Below, piece by piece: positions 16,059-25,698 of a stretch of DNA of 64,000 nt. Under the pieces are notes generated by a model. The model ran no database searches, was not told where the DNA came from, and saw only the letters and a program-made list of their open reading frames with translations. This stretch comes from Actinophytocola sp036378875 (lineage in GTDB: Bacteria; Actinomycetota; Actinomycetes; Mycobacteriales; Pseudonocardiaceae). Position 1 is the first letter of the stretch; the number at the start of each line of letters is the position of its first letter. The stretch spans positions 6,195 to 70,194 of the forward strand of contig NZ_DASUVO010000131.1 of assembly GCF_036378875.1 (NCBI RefSeq), read 5' to 3'. Position numbers and translations under genes: made by a program.

Positions 16059-16634
16059 ATGAGCGAGGCCGTATCCAACGTCACCGGTCAGAGCGCGTTG
16101 CCCGAGGTGACCGCCGGCACGTACGTGATCGATCCCGTTCACTCCTGGGTCGGCTTCTCCGTTCGGCACCTGATGAGCAGGGTGCGGGGCCGGTTCACCG
16201 AGTTCGCGGGCGAGATCGTGGTCGGCGAGACGACGGAGACGTCCTCGGTGACGGCGACCATCGAGCTGTCCTCTGTGGACACGGGCAACGAGATGCGGGA
16301 CAACCACCTGCGCACCAAGGACTTCTTCGACATCGACGAGACCCCGAGGATGACGTTCTCGAGCACCACCATCCGCGCGGACGGTGACTCCTGGGTGCTC
16401 ATCGGCGATCTGACGATCCGGGACGTGACCAAGGCGGTGGAGCTCCAGCTGGAGTTCCTCGGCGTGGACCCGACCGGTCTGCAGGGCGAGCAGCGGATCG
16501 GCTTCGACGCGAAGACGTCGATCACGCGTGGCGAGTTCGGGGTCAGCTTCGGACTGCCCATCGAGGGCAGCAAGATCGTCATCGGGGACAAGGTGGACAT
16601 TCACCTGGAGATCGAGGCCGCCCTGAGCGAGTGA
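16059..16634 (+). CDS. YceI family lipocalin-like protein
   Basis: A 191-residue protein of the YceI fold. YVIDPVHSWVGFSVRHLMSRVRGRF at the start, RDNHLRTKDFFDIDETPRMTF in the middle and TSITRGEFGVSFGLPIEGSKIVIGDKVDIHLEIEA at the end are diagnostic. No signal peptide is seen, so it stays in the cytoplasm. YceI proteins bind long isoprenoids or amides in a beta barrel and recur in actinomycete polyketide clusters without a fixed role. The ATG at 16059 follows AGAGGAG. It is probably co-transcribed with the exporter that follows. Confidence 0.9.
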   Translation: MSEAVSNVTGQSALPEVTAGTYVIDPVHSWVGFSVRHLMSRVRGRFTEFAGEIVVGETTETSSVTATIELSSVDTGNEMRDNHLRTKDFFDIDETPRMTFSSTTIRADGDSWVLIGDLTIRDVTKAVELQLEFLGVDPTGLQGEQRIGFDAKTSITRGEFGVSFGLPIEGSKIVIGDKVDIHLEIEAALSE

Positions 16635-16659
16635 GCGTCGCCGACGACGGGACCACACC

Positions 16660-18288
16660 GTGACTCTTGTAGGTACGACTGCCGGGCGGCGGGAATGGGT
16701 CGCGCTCGCCACCCTCGGGTTGCCGACCCTGCTCGTCGCCATGGACTTCTCCGTTCTGTACCTGGCTGTTCCGCATCTGAGCGCCGACATGGCGCCGAGC
16801 GGGACCGAGCAGCTGTGGATCGTGGACATCTACGGGTTCCTGATCGCGGGGTTCCTGGTCACGATGGGCACCCTCGGCGACCGGATCGGCCGGAAGAGAC
16901 TGTTGCTCATCGGCGGGGCGGTGTTCGGCCTCGCCTCGGTGGCCGCGGCCTACTCCACCAGCCCGGAGACGCTCATCGCGAGCCGTGCGCTGCTCGGGGT
17001 CGCCGGCGCCGCGGTGATGCCGTCGACTCTGGCGTTGGCCAGCGGTCTGTTCCCCGACCCCAAGCGGCGCAGCCGGGCCATCGCGATCTACCTGAGTTGT
17101 TTCATGGGCGGACTGACGCTCGGACCGGTCGTCGGTGGTCTGATGCTGCACTACTTCTGGTGGGGCGCGGCGTTCCTCGTGGCCGTACCGGGGATCTTGC
17201 TCCTGCTGATGCTCGGCCCCTCGCTGCTTCCCGAGCAACGCTCGCCGGTCGCCGGCCGGCTCGACCCGGTCAGCGTCGCGCTGTCCCTCGCGGCGATCCT
17301 GCCGTTCGTGTACGGGCTCAAGGAGCTGGCGCGCGACGGCTGGTCGTTGCTTCCCGCCGCGGCGACCGTGTTCGGCGTCGCGGTGGGTCTGGTGTTCGTC
17401 CGCCGGCAGCGGGCCCTTGTCCACCCGCTGCTCGACCTGCGGTTGTTCGCCAACCGGACCTATCGTTCCGCGCTGGTCGTGATGTTCGTGGCCGGCGTGG
17501 TGGGCACCGGGACCTACCTGGTGATCACGCTGTACCTGCAGAACGTCGCCGGCGTCTCGCCGCTCGTGGCCGGACTGCTGCTGGCGCCGCCCGCGATACT
17601 GATGATCATCGGCAACATGGTCAGCCCGGCCATGGCCAACCACGTCCGCCCGGCCTATCTGATCGCGGGCGGGCTGTTCCTCGCCGGGCTGGGCTACCTC
17701 ACGTTCACGCTCACCACCGCGACCTCCGGGCCCACCATGATCTTCGTGGCGTTCTGCGTCGCCATGGTCGGCACCGGTCCGATGGCCGCGCTCGGCAACC
17801 ACCTGGCCATGGGGTCCGCGCCGCAGGACAAGGCCGGCGCCGCGGCGTCGATCATGCAGACGGGCAACGAGTTGGGTCTCGGCCTCGGGGTCGCGGTGTT
17901 CGGCACCCTGGCCACCGCCGTGTACCGGGGCAATGTGGAGAGTGCGCTCGGCTCGCTCCCGCCCGACGTGGCGGAAGCGGCCCGCGAGAGCATCGACGGC
18001 GCTGTCGCCGCGGCGGAGCGACTGCCCGCCGACGCGGGCGCCGAACTCCTCGCCACCGCTCGGGACGCGTTCACGTCCGGTGTGCACGCGGTGGGCGCCG
18101 TCAGTGCCGTCGCCTTCACCGGCCTGGCCGTACTCGCCGCGGTGGCACTCAAGCACGCGCGGAACGTGCACGGCGAGGAGCCGGCGCCGCCGCCGGAGCC
18201 CGATCCGCTCGACGAGATCGACGAGTTCGAACGGTGTTCCGAGACGCTGCCGTGGGGGCCGTACTGCTCGACGTACCGGCGGCGTTGA
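16660..18288 (+). CDS. MFS drug exporter (DHA2, 14-helix type)
   Basis: A 542-residue membrane protein with about 14 hydrophobic segments. It begins GRREWVALATLGLPTLLVAMDFSVL, has the loop motif GTLGDRIGRKRLLLIG between helices 2 and 3 and a charged cytoplasmic tail. Proton-driven export of the finished product and self-resistance are likely. The start is GTG 16660, 25 bases after YceI. It is a paralogue of the exporter at 27216-28811 with the same opening G-R-R-E-W motif. Confidence 0.92.
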   Translation: MTLVGTTAGRREWVALATLGLPTLLVAMDFSVLYLAVPHLSADMAPSGTEQLWIVDIYGFLIAGFLVTMGTLGDRIGRKRLLLIGGAVFGLASVAAAYSTSPETLIASRALLGVAGAAVMPSTLALASGLFPDPKRRSRAIAIYLSCFMGGLTLGPVVGGLMLHYFWWGAAFLVAVPGILLLLMLGPSLLPEQRSPVAGRLDPVSVALSLAAILPFVYGLKELARDGWSLLPAAATVFGVAVGLVFVRRQRALVHPLLDLRLFANRTYRSALVVMFVAGVVGTGTYLVITLYLQNVAGVSPLVAGLLLAPPAILMIIGNMVSPAMANHVRPAYLIAGGLFLAGLGYLTFTLTTATSGPTMIFVAFCVAMVGTGPMAALGNHLAMGSAPQDKAGAAASIMQTGNELGLGLGVAVFGTLATAVYRGNVESALGSLPPDVAEAARESIDGAVAAAERLPADAGAELLATARDAFTSGVHAVGAVSAVAFTGLAVLAAVALKHARNVHGEEPAPPPEPDPLDEIDEFERCSETLPWGPYCSTYRRR

Positions 18289-18384
18289 CGCGCACTCACG
18301 GAGATGTTCCGGTCATGCCCCGCCGGCAAGATGGTGGGGGTAAGCCGGGTTGCACTCGCCTCCTCAAGTCGATGGGAACGCCGA

Positions 18385-19344
18385 ATGCACGACAAGTACG
18401 GCCCAAGCCTGCTGCGCGCACGCCATGACCAGGTCCACGTGACCGACGAGGCGGTGGCGGAACTCTCCTCGTTCAAAGCCAAGCCGATCAACTTCAAGAT
18501 CGGGTTCTGGGATCCGGAGAAGAACGGCGTCCGGTACCTCAAGGCGCTGATCTACAACTTCGCCGCAGGCCTGTCCGACGAGAACTGGAAACGGTTGCGG
18601 CGCATCAACAACCGCGGCGTCGGCGAGCCGATCACGATCACCTACGACGGCGAGCCGGTCTGCATGGACTACCTGCTGGCCGTGTTCGAGCTGGAGTTCA
18701 TCGCGAACCACGTCGAGCTGGACGGGGCGCGGGTACTGGAGATCGGCGCAGGGTACGGGCGCACGTGCCACACCATGCTGTCCAACCAGGACGTGCTGGA
18801 GTACCACATCATCGACCTGCCGAACTCCCTCAAGCTGTCCGCGGGATACCTGCGTTCCGTGCTCGAGGAGGAGCAGTTCGCGAAGATCCGGTTCACGCCG
18901 ATCGACGAGATCGACGAGCGCTACGCGGACACCGAGTTCGACCTCAGTCTGAACATCAACTCGTTCGCCGAGATGAACGCGGAGACCGTCGACAACTACC
19001 TGGCGATGATCGACGAGCGTAGCCGCTACTTCTACATCAGGGACCCGGTCGGGAAGTACCTGGACGGCAGCCTGGACGGCCACTCCGAAGGACGCGAGAT
19101 CGTGGAGCTGGCGCTGAACACCGGCAAGCTGCGGGACGTGATCGACATCCACGACAACCGCGCGGTCGAGGCACACGCGCCGGCGTTCGTGGAGGCGTAC
19201 CGGCCCGGTCCACAGTGGAGCTGTCTGGCCAACGCGTGGGCGCCGCCGTGGAGCTACTACTGGCAGGCGGTCTTCGGCAAGGAGGCTACGCAGCAGCTCG
19301 TCCTCGGCGAGCAGCTGCGGCTGGAGAACGAGATCCGTCCATGA
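18385..19344 (+). CDS. Putative sugar O-methyltransferase (SAM-dependent)
   Basis: A 319-residue protein. GARVLEIGAGYGRTCHTML is a class I SAM-binding motif, and EYHIIDLPNSLKLSAGYL, LSLNINSFAEMNAETVDNYL and FYIRDPVGKYL match a family annotated as putative sugar O-methyltransferases. The ATG at 18385 was chosen. An in-frame start at 18304 would add 27 residues that look unlike coding sequence. It overlaps the aminotransferase gene by ATGA, which ties it to deoxyamino-sugar formation. Confidence 0.8.
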   Translation: MHDKYGPSLLRARHDQVHVTDEAVAELSSFKAKPINFKIGFWDPEKNGVRYLKALIYNFAAGLSDENWKRLRRINNRGVGEPITITYDGEPVCMDYLLAVFELEFIANHVELDGARVLEIGAGYGRTCHTMLSNQDVLEYHIIDLPNSLKLSAGYLRSVLEEEQFAKIRFTPIDEIDERYADTEFDLSLNINSFAEMNAETVDNYLAMIDERSRYFYIRDPVGKYLDGSLDGHSEGREIVELALNTGKLRDVIDIHDNRAVEAHAPAFVEAYRPGPQWSCLANAWAPPWSYYWQAVFGKEATQQLVLGEQLRLENEIRP

Positions 19345-20453
19345 TCCCGCTGTTCAACGTCGCGATGTCGGAGCAGGCGGCCCTCGACCGGGTCGCCGGC
19401 GTCCTTTCCAGCAGAAGGCTGGAACATGGCCCGGTCGTCGCCGAGTTCGAAAGCGCTCTTGCCGGCGAGATCGGCAACCCGAGGCTGGTGGCGCTCAACA
19501 GCGGCTCCTCCGGTCTCCACCTGGCGCTCGATATCGCGACCCGCGGCACGCCGCCGGGTGAGGTGCTGTGCACCCCGCTGACCTTCGAGGGCACCAACTG
19601 GCCGGTGCTGGCCAACGGGCAGCGACTGCGCTGGGTGGACGTCGACCCCGCGACGTTGAACATGGATCCCGACGACCTGGCGAGGAAGATCACCCCGGAG
19701 ACCCGGGCGATCCTTCTCGTGCACTGGGCCGGATATCCGGTGGACCTGCGTCGGATCCAGCATGTCGTGGCCGAGGCGGAACTCCGGTTCGGCATCCGGC
19801 CGGTGGTCATCGAGGACTGCGCACAGGCCTGGGGCGCGACGTACCGCGGTGCGCGGCTCGGCAACCACGGCAACCTCTGTGTGTTCAGCTTCGGCGCGTT
19901 GAAGACGCTCACTTGCGGCAGCGGCGGCCTGCTCGTGCTGCCGGACGACGAGCTGTACGAGCGGGCCAGATCCCGCCGCTTCTACGGCATCAACCGCAAC
20001 TCGGCCCGCGCCCACGGCGACTACGACGTGTCCGAGTGGGGCTTCCGCTTCTACCTCAACGACATCGGGGCCGCGATCGGGCTCGCCAACCTCGGCTCGG
20101 TGGCGGAGTTGTCGGCACGCCACCGGGAGAACGCCTCCTACTACGACAAGGAGCTCGCCGGGCTCGACGGGCTCGAGCTGACCGAGCGGGCCGACGACCG
20201 GGAACCCTCGTTCTGGGTGTATCCGGTCAAAGTGGACGACCGCGAGTCGTTCATGCGCAGGCTCGCCGACGCGGGCATCGCGACGAGCCTCATCTCGCGG
20301 CGTAACGACGCGCACAGCTGCGTCGCCGGGTCCAGCACGCCCCTGCCCGGCCTGGACAGCGTCTACGACCGGGTCGTGTACCTCCCGGTCGGCTGGTGGT
20401 TGTCCGAACAGGACCGCGAACACATCGTGGACACGATAAGGGTGGGTTGGTAA
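19341..20453 (+). CDS. DegT/DnrJ/EryC1-family sugar aminotransferase
   Basis: A 370-residue PLP aminotransferase. NSGSSGLHLALDIA binds the cofactor phosphate, VIEDCAQAWGA carries the Asp that contacts the pyridine N, and FSFGALKTLTCGSGG carries the Schiff-base Lys. The family converts keto-sugar nucleotides to amino sugars. Together with the UDP-glucuronate genes at 33-36 kb it suggests an amino pentose. The ATG at 19341 overlaps the methyltransferase stop as ATGA. Confidence 0.92.
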   Translation: MIPLFNVAMSEQAALDRVAGVLSSRRLEHGPVVAEFESALAGEIGNPRLVALNSGSSGLHLALDIATRGTPPGEVLCTPLTFEGTNWPVLANGQRLRWVDVDPATLNMDPDDLARKITPETRAILLVHWAGYPVDLRRIQHVVAEAELRFGIRPVVIEDCAQAWGATYRGARLGNHGNLCVFSFGALKTLTCGSGGLLVLPDDELYERARSRRFYGINRNSARAHGDYDVSEWGFRFYLNDIGAAIGLANLGSVAELSARHRENASYYDKELAGLDGLELTERADDREPSFWVYPVKVDDRESFMRRLADAGIATSLISRRNDAHSCVAGSSTPLPGLDSVYDRVVYLPVGWWLSEQDREHIVDTIRVGW

Positions 20454-20484
20454 CCCCGTCCCACTTGTTGTTTTCGAAACCAAT

Positions 20485-20518
20485 GGTCGCCGGCGGTCCG
20501 AACAGACCACCGGCGACC
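20485..20518. terminator. Hairpin between convergent genes
   Basis: GGTCGCCGGCGGTC pairs with GACCACCGGCGACC (one mismatch) around a 6-base loop. It lies between the aminotransferase stop and the stop of the minus-strand radical SAM gene and probably serves both. Confidence 0.75.
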
Positions 20519-20529
20519 GTTTCGTGCTG

Positions 20530-22470
20530 TCAGCAACCGTCCTGGGACGGGGTCCGCACGATCTCGTCCCTCGGCGTGCCCATGTAGTGCACCACGATCT
20601 CGTGGTTGGTGGAGGTCACCGCCGACTCGGCTCCCTTGCGGTAGTACAGGTCGACCGTGCAGTCGGTCTGCGACAGGTCGGGGTCCTGACCGGCCTTCAA
20701 CCCGGCGACGATCCTCGGGACGTCGTAGGCGAGCGGCACGTCCCGCAGGAGGTAGTAGGACTCCTTGAACTCCTCGACCACCTCGTCGCCCGGCAGGTCC
20801 CCCTCCGGCCGGTAGACCGGCCGGGTGAGCAGGTCGTACCGGAACACCTCGGCGAGCAGCGGCGCCATGTCGGCCGGGAGCAACGGGTGGATCGACTCCG
20901 TCCACCACCGGTTGAGCAGGCGCTCGGCGTCCGGCTCGGTGAACAGGAACTTGATGGCCTCACCAAGGCCGTTGGTGCCCAGCTCGCTCTGCCAGCCACG
21001 CAGCAGCTCCGCCGCAGGGTCCGCGGCGGCGGCGACCCAGTCGTGGAGGTTGCGCAGCGCCTGGGACTGGGACACGCCAGCCAGCCTGCGGAGGGCGACC
21101 CAACTGTGCCGCAGAATGGAGTTCTCGGCGACGACCCGCGCCCAGAAGATGAACCGCTGCATCTCCTGGTTCTCCTCGAAGGACATGGTGTCGTGCGCGA
21201 GGATGTACTCGAAGTCGTCGGTGTCACCTCGGACGGTCTTGAGACCGAAGAGGCTCTTGCGCTCCGCGTAGTTGGTGTTCGGCAGCAACAGCATCGGGTA
21301 GACGGCGATGCGCGACATGCGCGCGGCCAGCCGGTCGTAGCCCTCCATGAAGGACTCGACGGTCTCACCGGGGGCGCCCCAGATCAGCTCCGCGTAGCAG
21401 TCCAGACCCTCCTCCGCGAGCCAGGTCGTCAGGTCCTCCCAGTCGTTGACCTTCATGTTGCGCCGTCGCATGCCTTCGAGCGCGTCGTCGCTGAGCGACT
21501 GCAGCGCCAGCGTGAACGAGCTCTTCATACCGGCGTCCTTCATGGTCTGGACGATGCGGTAGAAGTTCTTCGACTTGTTCTTCGCCCACGAGGTCTCCAG
21601 CGCGCGGGGGAAGCCGAACCTGTCCCTGGTCTCGATCAGCGCCTCGACGAAGTCGTAGTCGCCGGGGAGCAGGCCGAAGTTGGCGTCGCAGGCGACCACC
21701 GTGTGTACCTCGAGCTTGCCGAAGACCTCGAGCTCCTCTCGCAACCGCTCGAGGGAGAACGCCCTGACCTTCTGCCCGGTCGCACCGCCCCAGTAGCAGA
21801 ACGAACACTTGTAGGGGCAGCCCCGGTTGGTCTCCATCAGGGCCACGTCGTAGCGGAACTTCCCGTCCTCGTCGACGAGGTCGAGCGCGCCGGTGAGGAC
21901 CGGGGAGGGGATCGTGTCCAGGTCCGCGATCCGGTCGCGATCGGGGTTGTCGATCACCTGACCGTCGGCGCCCTGATAGGAGAGACCGGCGATGGCACCG
22001 AGGTCGTGCTTGCTCGCACCGTCCAGGTAGGCGAGGAGGAGCTCGGAGAAGGTCAGCTCCCCCTCGCCGTTGATCACGACGTCGACGTCGGGGTACATCC
22101 GGAACACACGGGCCGACTGGTTGGACACGTGGTTGCCGCCGAACACCACCAGGCCGTTCGGGTTGAGCTGCTTGAAGGTCTCCGCGAGTGCGCCGAACGA
22201 GTTGTAGTTCCAGCCCAGCACGGAGAAAGCGAGGATGTCCGGCACACCGGTGGTGAACATCGAGTTCGCGATGAAGGTGTTGGTCGTGGCGCCCCGGAAG
22301 TTCTTGATCTGGATGTCCATCGCACCCTTGATCCGGCTGTCTGCCATGGCCGTCGACTTGAGATATCCGGATGCCAGCGGCATCGACTCCAGGGGCATGT
22401 CCCAGACACCCTGCTGCACCAGATATACCGATGTTTTGGCGGGGATTTCCGCTCCCCGATCGCTTGGCAC
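20530..22470 (-). CDS. Cobalamin-dependent radical SAM enzyme, probable C-methyltransferase (KedN5-like)
   Basis: A 646-residue class B radical SAM protein. SVYLVQQGVWDMPLESMPL and the following region to about residue 190 form a B12-binding domain (FGGNHVSNQ, VVINGEGELTF). The radical SAM core starts at ETNRGCPYKCSFCYWGG, giving the C-x3-C-x2-C cluster motif. The order and opening motif resemble methylcobalamin C-methyltransferases such as KedN5 of kedarcidin. It should methylate an unactivated carbon on a sugar, aryl or polyketide precursor. The GTG at 22470 follows AGGAGA. It is probably co-transcribed with the methyltransferase upstream. Confidence 0.88.
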   Translation of the reverse strand: MPSDRGAEIPAKTSVYLVQQGVWDMPLESMPLASGYLKSTAMADSRIKGAMDIQIKNFRGATTNTFIANSMFTTGVPDILAFSVLGWNYNSFGALAETFKQLNPNGLVVFGGNHVSNQSARVFRMYPDVDVVINGEGELTFSELLLAYLDGASKHDLGAIAGLSYQGADGQVIDNPDRDRIADLDTIPSPVLTGALDLVDEDGKFRYDVALMETNRGCPYKCSFCYWGGATGQKVRAFSLERLREELEVFGKLEVHTVVACDANFGLLPGDYDFVEALIETRDRFGFPRALETSWAKNKSKNFYRIVQTMKDAGMKSSFTLALQSLSDDALEGMRRRNMKVNDWEDLTTWLAEEGLDCYAELIWGAPGETVESFMEGYDRLAARMSRIAVYPMLLLPNTNYAERKSLFGLKTVRGDTDDFEYILAHDTMSFEENQEMQRFIFWARVVAENSILRHSWVALRRLAGVSQSQALRNLHDWVAAAADPAAELLRGWQSELGTNGLGEAIKFLFTEPDAERLLNRWWTESIHPLLPADMAPLLAEVFRYDLLTRPVYRPEGDLPGDEVVEEFKESYYLLRDVPLAYDVPRIVAGLKAGQDPDLSQTDCTVDLYYRKGAESAVTSTNHEIVVHYMGTPRDEIVRTPSQDGC

Positions 22471-22523
22471 GGACTTTCTCCTTGCTCCCTTGTGAAGCCG
22501 GTGTCGAGGACTGGATGGCGACG

Positions 22524-23261
22524 TCAGCAGCGGATGGCGAAGCCGGTGATGTAGCGGGTGTTGGAGCGGTAGAGGATCTCCTCCGACAGGTCGCTCAGGA
22601 TCTCGTCGACCTGGTTGTTGTAGAGGACCTCCGACCGGAACGACCCCCAGTTGACGCGGCCGTTGGTGACCTTCAACGCGATGGCGTTCGCCAGGAAGAG
22701 CACGGCGCGGCCGAGGTGGCGCAGGGAACCGTGCACGTTGCGCTGGTACTCGTGGTAGTTGTCCATCGTCCACACGTTCCCGATGAGCACGCCACCTGGC
22801 TTGACGAACGTCCTGAGCCGGTCGATGACCTCGCGCACGCGGCCAAGGTGGTGGATGGCGCCGACACAGATGACGACGTCCGCCTTTTCGAGCTCCAGGT
22901 CGGCCCAGAAGTCGCCGTTGACCAGGCGCAGGCGAGGGTCGTTCACCCGGCGCTTGGCGATCTCGAGTGCCTTGGCGGAGACGTCCACCCCGACGATCTC
23001 GGGTGCCGGCGTGTACTTCGCCACGGCCCTCAGGTAGTCACCCGGGCCGCAGCCGAACTCGATGGTGCGCTGCGCGTCCTGGGCGTACTTCTCGATCAGC
23101 TCGACGATGCGTCGTTCGTTGTCCTCGATCTCGGGACCGCCGAGCGTGGACCTGTTGTAGCGGGTGGGGTCCCAGGCGCGGCGGGCGAAGTACTCGCGTC
23201 CCCTGGGCCGTTGGCCCTTGACCAGTTGGCGGCCGATACCGAACAACACCTCTGCAAGCAT
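22524..23261 (-). CDS. Class I SAM-dependent methyltransferase
   Basis: A 245-residue methyltransferase. TIEFGCGPGDYLRAV is motif I, IVGVDVSAKALEIA motif post-I, and ICVGAIHHLGRVREVIDRL and FVKPGGVLIGNVW are motifs II and III. The C-terminal part RVNWGSFRSEVLYNNQVDEIL may form the substrate cap. The ATG at 23261 follows a GGAGGG site. It heads the radical SAM pair and is divergent from a glycosyltransferase. The acceptor, an O or N atom, cannot be told. Confidence 0.85.
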   Translation of the reverse strand: MLAEVLFGIGRQLVKGQRPRGREYFARRAWDPTRYNRSTLGGPEIEDNERRIVELIEKYAQDAQRTIEFGCGPGDYLRAVAKYTPAPEIVGVDVSAKALEIAKRRVNDPRLRLVNGDFWADLELEKADVVICVGAIHHLGRVREVIDRLRTFVKPGGVLIGNVWTMDNYHEYQRNVHGSLRHLGRAVLFLANAIALKVTNGRVNWGSFRSEVLYNNQVDEILSDLSEEILYRSNTRYITGFAIRC

Positions 23262-23524
23262 GTGCCCTCCAGTGCTTTCGAATTGGACCTGAGTCAAATG
23301 GGCGCGGCGGCGGCCGGCGGTGCCATGACCCGCGATTTGCCCGACCAACGCATCGTCACATCGGCGCGAACGGCCGGGCATCTTCCACGGTGCGCGCTCG
23401 GGGACGAATCGGGGCGACCTGGACCGGGACCCGAATCGCACGCACAGAGTTGTGGGCGGGGACAACGGAAAATAGCCTGTGAAAACCCGGTGTGCTCAGG
23501 AAACAAAACGTTCGAGGAGAATTC
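23262..23524. promoter_or_regulatory. Divergent intergenic region upstream of a glycosyltransferase
   Basis: A 263-base gap between divergent genes. The part nearest 23500 is lower in GC and holds the AGGAG site of the glycosyltransferase. No coding sequence with actinomycete codon bias was seen. Confidence 0.4.
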
Positions 23525-24931
23525 ATGCGAATCCTGTTCACCTGCTATCCCGCGAATGTGCACGTTTATCCGTTGACACCGGTCGCGACCGCGCTGCAGC
23601 ACGCCGGGCACGAGGTGCTCGTCGCCTTCCACGACCACCCGGGCATCCGCGGCTCCATCGAGCGCGTCGGCCTCACCCCGGTCCCCCTCGGCGACTCGAA
23701 CGAGCACGACCCCCGGTTCCGCAAGGACGCGGCGCAGCTCCGCAGCGCCGAGGAGGTCCTCGCCTACGCCGAGGCGATGAACCTGTCCGACAAGGACCTC
23801 GAGCACTGGATCCCCTACTTCCAGCAGGTCAGCTGCGGGATGTCCGACTACGGCCGGGCCGACCTGCCCTACGCGACGGACCTGATCAACTTCGCCCGGT
23901 CCTGGAAGCCGGACCTGGTGATCTGGGACCCGGTGTTCGGGCCGGCGGGAGCGGTCGCGGCCAGGGTCGCCGGGGCCGCGCACGCTCGCTTCCTCGGTCC
24001 CTGCCTTGACTGGCCGTCCTACTTCCACCGCAAGCTCGAGGCGGCCAGGCCGGCCATCCGCGCCGCGGGGCTGGCGGACAACCCGATGACCGACCTGATC
24101 CGGCCGCTGGCCGACAAGTACGGCGTCTGGGTCGACGAGGAGCTGCTGTTCGGGCAGTGGACGATCGACCCGCTGCCGGAAGGCATCCGGATGCCCACCA
24201 CGCAGCCGAAGGTCGCGGTCCGCTGGGTGCCCTACGCCTACCCGGAGCCGCTGCCGGACTGGCTGGTCCAGAAGCCGGAGAAGCCGCGCGTGACGCTGTC
24301 GCTCGGTGAGTCGCTGCGCCGGTTCGTCGACGGCGACTGGGGCCGTACGCCCAAGATCTTCGAGGCCGTGGCGGACATGGAGCTCGAGCTCGTCGCGACC
24401 GTGAACGACTACCAGCTCAAGGGCATCGACCGCATCCCGCCGAACGTGCGCGTCATCGACTGGGTGCCGATCAACCGGCTGCTGCCCACCAGCTCGCTGC
24501 ACATCCACCACGGTGGCAACGGCACCTGCCTGGCCGCGGTGGCGAACAAGGTGCCGCACATCGTCACCGACACCGACGAGTCGATGCTGATGGAGTCGCT
24601 CCCGTCGGACGAGTCCTCGGAGTTCGTGGTGAAGTCCGGCACCGACTTCGGCGTCGTCGAGGACGAGGAGCCGGAGAGCACGTTCAAGATCCCCGCCAAG
24701 CACGTGATGGGCCCGATCTGGGCCGAGCACGTCACCAAGTACGGCGCCGGTATCCGACTGAACTACCAGAAGGAATCGGTCGAGGAGATCCGCACACAGA
24801 TCGAGCGCGTGCTCACCGAGAAGTCGTTCAAGAAGGGCGCCCAGGCGCTTTACGACAACTGGATCGGGACGCCGACGCCCAGCCAGATCGTCCCCAACAT
24901 CGAACAGTTGACGGCCGAACACAAGCCATGA
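23525..24931 (+). CDS. GT1-type (GT-B) glycosyltransferase
   Basis: A 468-residue GT-B enzyme of the antibiotic macrolide/aglycone type. MRILFTCYPANVHVYPLTPVATALQ is the N-terminal acceptor domain, and HIHHGGNGTCLAAVANKVPH is the nucleotide-sugar motif. A short acidic insert (EDEEPES) lies just after the donor site. It should transfer an activated sugar to the aglycone. The ATG at 23525 follows CGAGGAG. It stands alone between a divergent methyltransferase and a terminator. Confidence 0.92.
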   Translation: MRILFTCYPANVHVYPLTPVATALQHAGHEVLVAFHDHPGIRGSIERVGLTPVPLGDSNEHDPRFRKDAAQLRSAEEVLAYAEAMNLSDKDLEHWIPYFQQVSCGMSDYGRADLPYATDLINFARSWKPDLVIWDPVFGPAGAVAARVAGAAHARFLGPCLDWPSYFHRKLEAARPAIRAAGLADNPMTDLIRPLADKYGVWVDEELLFGQWTIDPLPEGIRMPTTQPKVAVRWVPYAYPEPLPDWLVQKPEKPRVTLSLGESLRRFVDGDWGRTPKIFEAVADMELELVATVNDYQLKGIDRIPPNVRVIDWVPINRLLPTSSLHIHHGGNGTCLAAVANKVPHIVTDTDESMLMESLPSDESSEFVVKSGTDFGVVEDEEPESTFKIPAKHVMGPIWAEHVTKYGAGIRLNYQKESVEEIRTQIERVLTEKSFKKGAQALYDNWIGTPTPSQIVPNIEQLTAEHKP

Positions 24932-24945
24932 CACCAGGCTATGAC

Positions 24946-24989
24946 AAGAATGCCGCGGCCACCGGATATCGGTGGCCGCGGCATTTTGT
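24946..24989. terminator. Strong bidirectional hairpin
   Basis: AATGCCGCGGCCACCG pairs with its exact complement around a 5-base GATAT loop and is followed by TTTT. It lies between the glycosyltransferase stop and the stop of the convergent reductase gene. Confidence 0.88.
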
Positions 24990-24998
24990 CACCGGTCG

Positions 24999-25586
24999 TC
25001 ACTTGCGTATCGGAAAACAGAGGTGGGTCACCCGCTCGCCGACGAACACCCGGGGGTTCTCCAGCATCCGCAGCGCGCCGCCCTCGTGGAAGAACCGCTT
25101 TCCGTGGCCGAACAGCACCGGCACGAGCTCGAGGTGCACCTCGTCGGCGAGGCCGGCCTCGATGACCTGGGTGCCGATGTCGCCGGCGCTCACCGAGACG
25201 TGTCCGTCGCCGGCGAACTCCCTGGCCTGCGCGATCGCGTTCTCGACCCCGTCGGTGACGAAGGTGAACGCCGCGTCCGGGTAAGGCCAGTCTGCGGGCG
25301 GCTCGTGGGTCACCACGTACAGGTGCTCGCCACCGGGCACCTCGCCGTTCCACCCGTTGGCGTGGTCGAACGAGTTTCTGCCGACCACAATGGCGCGTAC
25401 GGGCAGGAACTCCGCGCGGATGTATTCGGCGCTGGCGTGGGCGACCCGAAGCCCCGCATAGTCGCCGTCGTCCGTCACGGCGACGTCACCGCTACCCATC
25501 CAGTCGAACATCGGGCCGATTCCGTCATTCTCGTCCGCGATGAACCCGTCAACCGAGACCGTCGCGTTCACAATTACTTTGGCCAT
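24999..25586 (-). CDS. Dihydrofolate-reductase-fold (RibD C-terminal) protein
   Basis: A 195-residue reductase-fold protein. KVIVNATVSVDGFIADENDGIGP, IVVGRNSFD, FTFVTDGVENAIAQA and LADEVHLELVPVLFGHGKRFF match the RibD C-terminal/YyaP group. NADPH-dependent reduction is likely but the substrate is unknown. The ATG at 25586 is taken as start although no clear ribosome site precedes it. Members of this family are common in actinomycetes, so it may not belong to the pathway. Confidence 0.82.
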   Translation of the reverse strand: MAKVIVNATVSVDGFIADENDGIGPMFDWMGSGDVAVTDDGDYAGLRVAHASAEYIRAEFLPVRAIVVGRNSFDHANGWNGEVPGGEHLYVVTHEPPADWPYPDAAFTFVTDGVENAIAQAREFAGDGHVSVSAGDIGTQVIEAGLADEVHLELVPVLFGHGKRFFHEGGALRMLENPRVFVGERVTHLCFPIRK

Positions 25587-25698
25587 GACTTGACTAGCAG
25601 CTCCCATGCAGTTTCGGAAAAGTTTCCCCGCGAGGCTAACAGACCAGGCGGCAGAGCGCCAGCACATGGCACACGGAATGTCAAGCAGGTAAGTGGAA

